Shown piece after piece: positions 39,874 to 47,001 of a stretch of DNA of 64,000 bases. Within the stretch, counting starts at the first letter, position 1; the number at the start of each line of letters is the position of its first letter. Origin of the DNA: Alphaproteobacteria bacterium (GTDB lineage: Bacteria > Pseudomonadota > Alphaproteobacteria > DSM-16000 > Inquilinaceae); NCBI GenBank assembly GCA_028281925.1, contig JANQIX010000034.1, positions 1 to 64,000 on the forward strand. The letters are read 5' to 3'. The position numbers and the translations under genes were made by a program. Under the pieces are notes generated by a model, which was given only the letters and a program-made list of their open reading frames with translations, did not search any database and was not told the DNA's origin.

Positions 39874-40182
39874 TCACCCCTCGGTCGCGCAGTCACGTTC
39901 CATGGCGCGGTACCGCGTCAGACGTGTCACGCGCAGCCCGGGCACGCCGTGGGCTTCGATACGCTTCATCCAGACAGCCAGTTCTTCCGGTGACAAATCA
40001 TATCGCCGGCACGCCTCATCTTCGCTGATCAGCCGTGAGCGGATGGCCTGAACGACCGCAGCCTTGCGGCGGATGCCCCACCGCTTGGTATCAGCCGGCG
40101 GCAAGTCGGCCATCGAGATGGCAGTAGGCAGGACCGTGACATTCGAGCCACCGTAGCCGCCGCTTGAAGGATAGTGTCCCAT
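39874..40182 (-). CDS. sciP: SciP-type CtrA inhibitor (DUF1153)
   Basis: 102 residues. SciP is a small DNA-binding protein that restrains the master regulator CtrA in the alphaproteobacterial cell cycle. The helix-turn-helix region ADTKRWGIRRKAAVVQAIRSR and LISEDEACRRYDLSPEELAVW is characteristic, with the closing HGVPGLRVTRLTRYR. ATG 40182 follows AAAGGGG by six bases. It is preceded by an unusually AT-rich leader and converges on the patatin gene. Confidence 0.92.
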   Translation of the reverse strand: MGHYPSSGGYGGSNVTVLPTAISMADLPPADTKRWGIRRKAAVVQAIRSRLISEDEACRRYDLSPEELAVWMKRIEAHGVPGLRVTRLTRYRAMERDCATEG

Positions 40183-40215
40183 AGTGAACCCCTTTGCGTC
40201 AGATGACGCACTCAT

Positions 40216-40273
40216 TAATACAAAAGAGGTTTGAAGTATTAGTAAACGAGGGCGATTATTTATTTGGAATAAT
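40216..40273. repeat. Two short inverted repeats in the AT-rich sciP leader
   Basis: TAATAC (40216-40221) and GTATTA (40236-40241) form a 6-14-6 inverted repeat; ATTATT (40255-40260) and AATAAT (40268-40273) form a 6-7-6 one. Both lie 30-90 bases before the sciP start, in a stretch much richer in A and T than the rest of the window, so they may be regulator sites or promoter elements. Confidence 0.4.
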
Positions 40274-40368
40274 CTTGGATATTATTTTCTCATGATTTAT
40301 AGCGAATGTGACAATTCGGGAGTTGCATCGACTATGTCGAGCTTTTTTGGGATTTTCTTTGATTGGCC

Positions 40369-40384
40369 CGCGGCTATTGCCGCG
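40369..40384 (-). terminator. Hairpin just after dusA
   Basis: A perfect CGCGGC-TATT-GCCGCG stem-loop lies 12 bases beyond the dusA stop in the direction of transcription. On the reverse strand it is not followed by a T-run, so it may be a 3' stabilising hairpin or a Rho-independent terminator of the weak, U-poor kind. Confidence 0.35.
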
Positions 40385-40395
40385 AGCAGCTGGTT

Positions 40396-41424
40396 TCAGG
40401 CGGCCGCAGCTTCGCCCGGACGCGGCACCAGCCGCAGGGCGGCCCGGATGCCCTCCGGCCCGGCGCCTGCCGCAGAGGCCTCGGAGAGGCGGCCGCGCCA
40501 GGCGCGGGCGCCGGGAAGGCCGTGAAACAGGCCATGCATATGCCGGGCGATCGCCGCCAGTCGTGTCCCGCGGGCGCAGACATGCTCGGCGTATGCGGCC
40601 ATCGCCTCGGCCACCTGCCAACGATCGGGCGTGGTGGTTTCGTCGCCGAAGAACCGGCGGTCGACTTCGGCGAGCATGAAGGGATTGTGGTAAATGGCTC
40701 GGCCAAGCATCACGCCGTCGAAATGCTGCAAATGCTCTTCCGCCGCATCCAGGTCCGGTATCCCACCGTTCAGCACGATTTCCAGTGATGGGTATCGGGC
40801 CTTGACGCGCTGCACCACATCATAGCGAAGGGGTGGGATCTCCCGATTCTGCTTCGGGCTCAACCCCTTCAGCAGCGCCTTGCGCGCATGCACGACAATG
40901 GTGCTGCAGCCCGCCGCGGCCACGGTGTCGATGAACCGGTGAAGGTCATCCTCGCCGTCGCAATCGTCGACGCCGATCCGGCATTTCACCGTCACCGGCA
41001 CGGACGTGGCAGAAATCATGGCGGCAACGCACGCCCCGACCGTTGCCGGCTCCGCCATTAGACATGCCCCGAACCGGCCGGATTGCACGCGGTCGCTGGG
41101 ACAGCCGACATTCATGTTGACCTCGTCATAGCCCCATTGGGCGCCAATGGACGCCGCCTCGGCCATGGCCACTGGATCGGCGCCGCCAAGCTGCAGGGCG
41201 ATGGGGTGCTCCTCAGGTGAAAACCCTAACAGACGCTCTAGGTCGCCGTGGATCACCGCCTGTGCCGTGACCATCTCCGTGTACAGCAAGGCACGGCGCG
41301 AGATCAGGCGCAGTAAGAACCGGTCGTGCCGGTCCGTCCAGTCCATCATTGGCGCTACGCAGAACCGATGTGATGGATATGTCTGCTGTACCGGCATCTT
41401 CCTGTATGGATTCTGGGCACCCAT
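40396..41424 (-). CDS. dusA: tRNA-dihydrouridine synthase DusA
   Basis: 342 residues. FMN enzyme reducing uridines in the tRNA D-loop. DusA-type motifs: FCVAPMMDWTDRHDRF, LQLGGADP, NMNVGCPSDRVQSGRFGACLM with the catalytic cysteine, KCRIGVDD, and VMLGRAIYHNPFML. The ATG at 41397 (MPVQQTYPSHRF) is an alternative start nine codons in. Stands alone between two intergenic gaps. Confidence 0.95.
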   Translation of the reverse strand: MGAQNPYRKMPVQQTYPSHRFCVAPMMDWTDRHDRFLLRLISRRALLYTEMVTAQAVIHGDLERLLGFSPEEHPIALQLGGADPVAMAEAASIGAQWGYDEVNMNVGCPSDRVQSGRFGACLMAEPATVGACVAAMISATSVPVTVKCRIGVDDCDGEDDLHRFIDTVAAAGCSTIVVHARKALLKGLSPKQNREIPPLRYDVVQRVKARYPSLEIVLNGGIPDLDAAEEHLQHFDGVMLGRAIYHNPFMLAEVDRRFFGDETTTPDRWQVAEAMAAYAEHVCARGTRLAAIARHMHGLFHGLPGARAWRGRLSEASAAGAGPEGIRAALRLVPRPGEAAAA

Positions 41425-41718
41425 AGCTTTGATGATGGGGCCTTTCGGCCAGCAAGCACAGTCGTCTTAGCCCGTATTTCCAGGGTGAAGCGGCGGACCG
41501 AAGCCAGCTTCGCCTCATTCTGATATACATTTCAGCAGCTTATGTCAGATGAAGCGGGGCTCCGATGCATCGCTGCTTGCGTCCCGACGACCGCCCGGCA
41601 AAGATGGCCTCTGCCCGAAGCCCCCGCATGGGGAATCCCTGTCCAAAACCGGTAGTTCCTGCATTTCACTGTGGGCGCACAAGGCCGGAACCTTAGACCC
41701 GCTGATTAGGATCCAACG

Positions 41719-42420
41719 ATGCGTAGCGGCGTAGTTTCCTTGACCTTCGTCATTCTGACGATCGTGGGCATAGTCTTGATGCCCTCCCGTGCCGATGCGC
41801 AAGCCACGGTCGTTGAGGTCCACAACAACACGAATGCAACGCTCACGGTCTATACCGAGAATGTTGCTACCGGGATCGTCGGGGGTGAGACCGTGGATGT
41901 TGCGCCGCTATCGATTGGTCTCGTCCCGGTGCCGAGCGCAGGGCAGACTAGGCTCACATTCGTGGCCCGGCTGATGCAGAGCCCGCTGATCCACGAGCGA
42001 TCCCTGGTCGTCAACACCGGGGAGCGTTATGCGGAGGAGGTCTTTGCGACAGACTTCAACGTCGCCGCCATGTTTGACGATCCGTCCTTCGATCCACCCG
42101 CGCATGCATCCATCGATTCTCCCGGCCAGGCCCCCGTTTCGGGGAGATACTGGTTTGACGATGGCTGGACGGGCTGGATGGTCGTTACCCAGGAAGGCGA
42201 CTGGGTGGAAGCCACCTATGGCGGCGGTCGCGGCAACTGGGAAGGCCCGTTGTCGGGCAACAAAGTAGAAGGGGATTACTTCTGGGATCTCGACAGCTCC
42301 TCGCCGGTCACCGGCAGTGTTCACATGCAGTTCACGCAAGACCAAGTCTGTGGAACTTATCAACGCGACGGCAGTAGTGGTGGGCCTACTGAATGGGGTT
42401 GTGGAGCGCGAGAGAACTAG
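41719..42420 (+). CDS. Secreted protein with C-terminal beta-rich repeat-like domain
   Basis: 233 residues. Signal peptide (SLTFVILTIVGIVLMPSRADA). The N-terminal half (about 28-135) is beta-like and unassigned. The C-terminal half shows the alternating pattern GWTGWMVVTQEGDWVEATY, GNWEGPLSGNKVEGDYFW, QVCGTYQRDGS, a small barrel-like motif (GxMxxxQxGxxVxGxY) seen in various secreted bacterial proteins. Function unknown. ATG 41719 follows AGGA by seven bases. Confidence 0.7.
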   Translation: MRSGVVSLTFVILTIVGIVLMPSRADAQATVVEVHNNTNATLTVYTENVATGIVGGETVDVAPLSIGLVPVPSAGQTRLTFVARLMQSPLIHERSLVVNTGERYAEEVFATDFNVAAMFDDPSFDPPAHASIDSPGQAPVSGRYWFDDGWTGWMVVTQEGDWVEATYGGGRGNWEGPLSGNKVEGDYFWDLDSSSPVTGSVHMQFTQDQVCGTYQRDGSSGGPTEWGCGAREN

Positions 42421-42908
42421 CGCGCGATCTCTCAATCACTCAAAGAAGTTAGTCCATGTAATGCTCTCGCGGATGGTGTACGAACGAAGGTGTGTGAACG
42501 TCTATCCCGATTCAACTTAGGAATCTCCGCTTAGACGCCGGACTGCGCGTGCGGCAAAGCCGGCATGGCAGTCAGCTCAAGGTTTCGTCTGCCGGCCATG
42601 GATAAGCGGCGCCGCTATCATCGGGGCGCGCGTCGCCAACACCCAAACGACGTTGCGCCAGTGCCTTGTAGAGAAAGGGACTGGTTCGTCAGGCACCCGA
42701 CCCGCCGCGACAGCATCGCATCGTTCGAAAATTAAGGTAAATATTCTGGCAGCGTTAACCGGTATTCAAAGCGATCTCCAAGTTTTAACGATTAACCTAT
42801 AAAATGCTGCCTACATGCTATTAAAATATTGGCATAGCCTAATTTGAAGATTATGCTCCCCATCAACGTCGCTTTCATGAATTTCACAGATCGCAATGGG
42901 GACTTGTC
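42421..42908. other. Non-coding gap before the Flp pilin gene
   Basis: 488 bases with no convincing gene. The right half becomes AT-rich and is the presumed flp promoter region, with two TTAACC half-sites at 42755-42760 and 42792-42797 and a TATAAAAT at 42798-42805. Confidence 0.5.
42755..42797 (+). promoter_or_regulatory. Candidate CtrA half-sites upstream of flp
   Basis: Two copies of TTAACC, the conserved half of the alphaproteobacterial CtrA box, lie about 110-155 bases before the pilin start. The full TTAA-N7-TTAA spacing is absent; the nearest TTAA pair (42785-42788 and 42792-42795) is separated by only three bases. Confidence 0.3.
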
Positions 42909-43103
42909 ATGCGCAGTGTGTTCCGACGCTTCACTCGTGACAAATCTGGTGCGACGGCTGTCGAATACAGCCTGGTCGTCGCCATCGTGGCGGTCTCCGC
43001 GATCGCCGGAATGGACGCCTTCGGGGCCTCCCTGATCGACATGCTCGACCACATCGCTCAGACGATCAATTCCGTGATCAACGAGAGAATTGCCCAAGGC
43101 TGA
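42909..43103 (+). CDS. flp: Flp family type IVb pilin
   Basis: 64 residues, standard for Flp/PilA. The leader MRSVFRRFTRDKSG is followed by the prepilin site and helix GATAVEYSLVVAIVAVSAIAGM, with the conserved Glu-Tyr after cleavage. Flp pilins are the main subunit of tight-adherence (Tad) pili used for surface attachment. No cpa/tad assembly genes are in view. GGGGA lies six bases before ATG 42909. Confidence 0.93.
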   Translation: MRSVFRRFTRDKSGATAVEYSLVVAIVAVSAIAGMDAFGASLIDMLDHIAQTINSVINERIAQG

Positions 43104-43342
43104 TTCGCCTAAAGTTCCGGGGGCCCGGCTGTCGCCTGTCTGGCCGCCGGGGCCACCGGAAGATGTACTTGCGCAGGTTGACGGGGCTGAACCTTCCAGC
43201 ATCTCCGTTCCTGCGCAGCTCATGATCGATCGCCGGACCCGATCGATCGCACTGAGACCATTTGGTTCAGGCAGACTGTCAGTATTCGGTTGTCCTGCTG
43301 CCGCGACCGGACCACCTTGTGGCCGGAATTGGCGGAGGGGCA

Positions 43343-44341
43343 ATGGCCGGTCCGGGGTTGATCCTGTTCTTCGTGGTGTTCTCGGCGCTTCGGGACGTCT
43401 ACTTCCGAGACGTCCTCCACGCGCTGGACTTCTTCGAAGTCATCATCATCGCCTTCTCTATCTGCACCCTGGTGTTCATGGGAGTGGCGGTGGCGCGCGG
43501 CAGCCGCAGCCTGGCGCTCTTGCGGGCCGATATGCGCATCGTCGTCGCGATGAACGTGGCGACGGCGGTCACCTGGATTTCTTACTTCCTGGCGCTGAAG
43601 CATCTGGAGCCGGCGGCCGTCAACACGCTATTCACCGGCATCGGATCGCTTGTCATTGTCACCCTGACGGCCATCGGTCTGCCCATAGCAGCACCCAGCC
43701 GTGTCTCCCGCGGCGAGGCATGGTGCCTTGGCGGCATCGGCTTCTCTCTGGCATTGCTGGCCTGGGGGGCGATTTCCGGCAAGCTGGGCACGCCGCCGAT
43801 ATCGTCCACACTCGCCGCAGCCGGCGTGTTGCTGGCGCTGTTCGCCGGAACGACGATCACCATCAGCATGCTGTTCACCAAGCGCCTGCACGACCAGGGC
43901 GTGACGGCCGACGCCGTGCTGGCGACGCGGTTCATCGGCATCGTAATCATCGCGATCGCCATCGAATGCACCGACGGCAGCATGTCGGTGACCTCTGTGG
44001 ATCAGGGGGCCACGCTTGCAGTGGCGGCCTTCGCCCTGATCGTGCTTCCCATCTATGCCATGCAGCTGGGGATCGCCCGCACGACGCCGCTGACCGCAAA
44101 GGTCATTGCCTCGCTGGGGCCGGTCATCCTGTTCGGACTTCAGATGCTCGACGACGCCATAGCCTATTCCGGCTTTACCTTGATGTGCGTGCTGCTCTAT
44201 GCCGGGTTTGCCGTTGCCGCCAATGTCATGCGCGCGCGCGCTTCGCTGCGCGGTGAACTGGATATTCAAGGCGGCCCGGCAGAGACCGGCGAGGCTGCCC
44301 TGGCCGGCCGCTCACGGTCGCGGGCAGAGGATGAACAATGA
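43343..44341 (+). CDS. EamA/DMT-family inner-membrane transporter
   Basis: 332 residues with about ten membrane helices in two homologous halves, the drug/metabolite transporter plan. Recognisable pieces are ATAVTWISYFLALKHLEPAAVNTLFTGIGSLVIV in the first half and LPIYAMQLGIARTTPLTAKVIASLGPVILFGLQM in the second. Substrate unknown. ATG 43343 has GGAGGGG just before it; an upstream ATG-less extension of 27 codons is unlikely. Overlaps tag by four bases. Confidence 0.85.
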   Translation: MAGPGLILFFVVFSALRDVYFRDVLHALDFFEVIIIAFSICTLVFMGVAVARGSRSLALLRADMRIVVAMNVATAVTWISYFLALKHLEPAAVNTLFTGIGSLVIVTLTAIGLPIAAPSRVSRGEAWCLGGIGFSLALLAWGAISGKLGTPPISSTLAAAGVLLALFAGTTITISMLFTKRLHDQGVTADAVLATRFIGIVIIAIAIECTDGSMSVTSVDQGATLAVAAFALIVLPIYAMQLGIARTTPLTAKVIASLGPVILFGLQMLDDAIAYSGFTLMCVLLYAGFAVAANVMRARASLRGELDIQGGPAETGEAALAGRSRSRAEDEQ

Positions 44342-44991
44342 CGGTGGAGACGGAAGCGGACGGACCGGCCGGTACTTTGACGGACCCACAGGGCCGCCCA
44401 AGTTGCTGGTGGCATGGCGGCCTTCCGGATTATGTCGCCTATCATGACGCGGAGTGGGGTCGGCCCGTCGCAGACGACATCCGGCTGTTCGAGAAGATCT
44501 GCCTTGAGGGCTTTCAGTCGGGCCTGAGCTGGCTGACCATCCTGCGCAAGCGGGATGCATTCCGGGCGGGGTTCGCCGGCTTCGACTTCCGTCGCGTGGC
44601 AGCATTCGACGACGGCGATGTGGAGCGCCTGGTGGCCGATGCCGGGATCGTAAGGCATCGCGGCAAGATCGTCTCAACGATCAACAATGCCAGGCGGGCC
44701 TGCGAGATGGCTGACGAGTTCGGTTCGCTCGCCGCGTTCCTGTGGCGGTTCGAGCCGGATGCGTCGGAGCGGCCACCGCGCCTCGACCGGGCAACGCTTG
44801 GCACCCTGGCACAGACCCCGGCGTCCGTTGCGCTCAGCAAGGCCTTGAAGAAGCGTGGTTGGAGCTTCGTCGGCCCGACAACGATGTATGCGTTCATGCA
44901 GGCGGTCGGGCTGGTCAACGACCATATCGAGGGATGCTGGGCCCGAGAGGAAACGGAAGCCGAGCGGACGCGCTTCCGCCGTCCGGTCTGA
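44338..44991 (+). CDS. tag: DNA-3-methyladenine glycosylase I
   Basis: 217 residues, slightly longer than the 190 typical because of an N-terminal extension. Removes 3-methyladenine from alkylated DNA. Signatures: YVAYHDAEWGRPV, LFEKICLEGFQSGLSWLTILRKR, FVGPTTMYAFMQAVGLVNDHIEGC. The zinc-binding Cys/His pair at both ends is present (CWWHGG, H...C near the end). Coupled to the upstream transporter by a four-base overlap. Confidence 0.95.
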   Translation: MTVETEADGPAGTLTDPQGRPSCWWHGGLPDYVAYHDAEWGRPVADDIRLFEKICLEGFQSGLSWLTILRKRDAFRAGFAGFDFRRVAAFDDGDVERLVADAGIVRHRGKIVSTINNARRACEMADEFGSLAAFLWRFEPDASERPPRLDRATLGTLAQTPASVALSKALKKRGWSFVGPTTMYAFMQAVGLVNDHIEGCWAREETEAERTRFRRPV

Positions 44992-45072
44992 TCTTCCGGA
45001 ACCGCCGCGGGCCCGCCTCGGCCACGCCTGGAGCAGCCGCCCCTGCCCCGTCACCGCGCCCCTGAACCGGAC

Positions 45073-45438
45073 CTAGATCTGACGGAAGTAGAAGGTCGGG
45101 CCGTTGTCGTAAGGGTGCACACGCAAGGCAAATCCGCCCTGGGCCTCGGATAGCTGGATGTAGAAAGTCTGCGAAATCGACGGATACTCGAACATGGTTC
45201 CGGCACCCGACCATCCGTCGGCCGTGAAGTAGAAGACGCTTCCCTGCACCTGCACTTGGCCCGAGACTTCGAAGAGATCGCCGATCCGCTCCAGAGTGAC
45301 CTGAGCGACGGCTGGCGCCCCGAAGAACTCTCCCTGGAATTGCCCTTGCCATGTGTCCGCAGAGGCCGGACGGGCGCCGATCACGCTCACCGCCCCGAGG
45401 AAGACTGCACCCATCAAAATGAGAAACCGACGTCGCAT
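45073..45438 (-). CDS. Small secreted protein of unknown function
   Basis: 121 residues with a signal peptide (FLILMGAVFLGAVSVIGARPASA). The mature 95 residues look all-beta, with GQFQGEFFGAPAVAQVTLERIGDLFEVSGQ and FYIQLSEAQGGFALRVHP segments alternating hydrophobic and polar. No family recognised and no cysteines in the mature part. Stands alone, convergent with tag. Confidence 0.65.
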   Translation of the reverse strand: MRRRFLILMGAVFLGAVSVIGARPASADTWQGQFQGEFFGAPAVAQVTLERIGDLFEVSGQVQVQGSVFYFTADGWSGAGTMFEYPSISQTFYIQLSEAQGGFALRVHPYDNGPTFYFRQI

Positions 45439-45916
45439 CGCCGTACCCTCCCGTTCATGCGGCCTGTGGTGGGATCATAGGGGGCTGGGCGCGGGACGCC
45501 TGTGACGGCGCGCACAGCCTCCGCCACATTCGGCGAGCCGGCCTCCGGTCCCGGCGCCGGCGGTCGCGCAAGGCGCCTCGCGCCTCTCCCTATCGACGTT
45601 CCGGATCTTTCTCCTGCCCATCCTGTACGGACAATGATGTTCCAAAATCGCCGTGTAATCTTTGATGGGATTTCAAATCCTCTAGACACATCCGTTAGAG
45701 ATGCAAGCAATCACCTCTATGTTCATCGCGCTCCCAGAAACGTGTTGTGATCCTGAAATGTTATTCTAAGAAGGATGGCGCTGCATAATCACCACCCTCA
45801 GCCATCAATGCTCCGATATTGCGGCGCACCATCTCGAGCTACATTGCAACGTTTTATTAATGCCCTGACGGTATACTTCATTGCATTGGCAACCTATTAC
45901 CGCACAGGAGGAAGAG
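45439..45916. other. Non-coding divergent gap
   Basis: 478 bases between a secreted-protein gene running left and the 46-codon gene running right. The right half is clearly AT-richer. A TATACT (45872-45877) lies 40 bases before the small gene but no good -35 partner was found. No gene, tRNA or repeat was recognised. Confidence 0.5.
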
Positions 45917-46057
45917 ATGAAGACGTACGAAATCAGGATCCCTGAGGTCGAGCAGGCTGCCTGCCGCCGCGCCGCGCGCAAGGGCGTTATGTTCGCTCTT
46001 CCGTGGTTTGCCGTAATCGTCGCGTCCGGTCTCAGTCTTTGGATGGTCGCAGCCTGA
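45917..46057 (+). CDS. 46-residue predicted membrane peptide
   Basis: ATG 45917 is preceded by AGGAGG five bases upstream, a near-perfect ribosome site, and the frame stays open to TGA at 46055-46057. The product has a charged N-terminal half (MKTYEIRIPEVEQAACRRAA) and a C-terminal membrane helix (MFALPWFAVIVASGLSLWMV). It resembles many single-helix small proteins by layout only; no family is recognised. It precedes the response-regulator gene by 170 bases. Confidence 0.65.
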   Translation: MKTYEIRIPEVEQAACRRAARKGVMFALPWFAVIVASGLSLWMVAA

Positions 46058-46227
46058 GGCACTTCGCCTATGTCGCTCCGATGCCGGCACCTCGGCACGG
46101 TATCGGACCCGCGTCGAAGTGCCCGTGCTATGCGGACACATTGTCCGCAAGCACAAGGTGGCGCTCAACGCTTCGCTAACGATTGGTCGGCCACACTAGG
46201 TCTGCACGGGCGCAAAAGGGCGGATCC

Positions 46228-47001
46228 ATGGGCGACGTCACCTACCTTCCTGCAGACAGAACCAGCAAGTCGGCTTCGTCGGCCGGCGCAAACCGGCAGA
46301 ACGGCAATCGGGGCATCCTTCTTGTCGCTACGGATGAGCGTACGGGTGCCAGCCTGCTGATGGCTCTGGAGGGCCAGGGCTGGCAGGTCGCAGTCTGCGC
46401 TGCCAGCGATGTCGTCAACCACCTGACCGCCGCCCCGGAAGACCTCGTGCTGCTGGCGACGGACCGCGCGGCGACGGCCGTACCCCTCACCCGCGAAATC
46501 CGCCACGCCGGCTGCGACGTGCCGTTGGTGGTTCTGCTGTCGGACGGATCGGCCGACGACCGCGCCTCGGTCCTGCAAATCGGCAGCGACGAATGCCTGA
46601 CACATCCCTTCTGCAATGCAGAGCTGTTCGCTCGGCTCGATGCCGTATGCCGCCGGCCGCGGTGCACAGTTGATCCGATCCTGCGTGCCGGACCGATGGT
46701 CTTGGATCCGGAAAACGGCACGGTATCGATCGGCCGCGAGGCGCTGCATGTGACCAAGCAGCAGTTCGCCATCCTGTTCGCACTGGCCCACCATATGGGA
46801 CGGTATGTCGACAGCGATCGCCTGGTGCGCCTGTCGCAGCGGGAAAGCAATCGACATGATGCTTCCAAATCCAGGGTCTTAGCGGTAGTTATCTATCGTC
46901 TCAGACGGCTTCTCGAAACATGCGGCGCCGGTCTTATCATCGAATCTTCGCACGGCCAGGGATATCGCTTGGCGCTGTGCGCACAAAGGGAAGCGGTCTG
47001 A
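46228..47001 (+). CDS. OmpR-type regulator with degenerate receiver domain
   Basis: 257 residues. A receiver-like domain (about 28-140) is followed by an OmpR/PhoB winged helix (about 160-252, LHVTKQQFAILFALA, IYRLRRLLE, GQGYRLA). The phosphorylation machinery is lost: the acidic pair appears as VATDE, the phospho-acceptor position is Ala77 (EDLVLLATD), and the conserved Lys is His126 (LTHPF). It is expected to work without phosphorylation. ATG 46228 follows GGGCGGA. The next gene, a protease, begins inside or right at its end. Confidence 0.85.
   Translation: MGDVTYLPADRTSKSASSAGANRQNGNRGILLVATDERTGASLLMALEGQGWQVAVCAASDVVNHLTAAPEDLVLLATDRAATAVPLTREIRHAGCDVPLVVLLSDGSADDRASVLQIGSDECLTHPFCNAELFARLDAVCRRPRCTVDPILRAGPMVLDPENGTVSIGREALHVTKQQFAILFALAHHMGRYVDSDRLVRLSQRESNRHDASKSRVLAVVIYRLRRLLETCGAGLIIESSHGQGYRLALCAQREAV

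Noticed and set aside
40328..40346. Forward-strand hairpin TCGAC-TAT-GTCGA followed by six T, as an sRNA terminator
   Set aside because: The stem is only five pairs and no promoter or conserved RNA is visible upstream on that strand.
42560..42620. tRNA-like or terminator hairpin in the gap before flp
   Set aside because: Short GGCAG/CTGCC pairing with a 15-base loop; no T-loop or anticodon pattern and no T-run.
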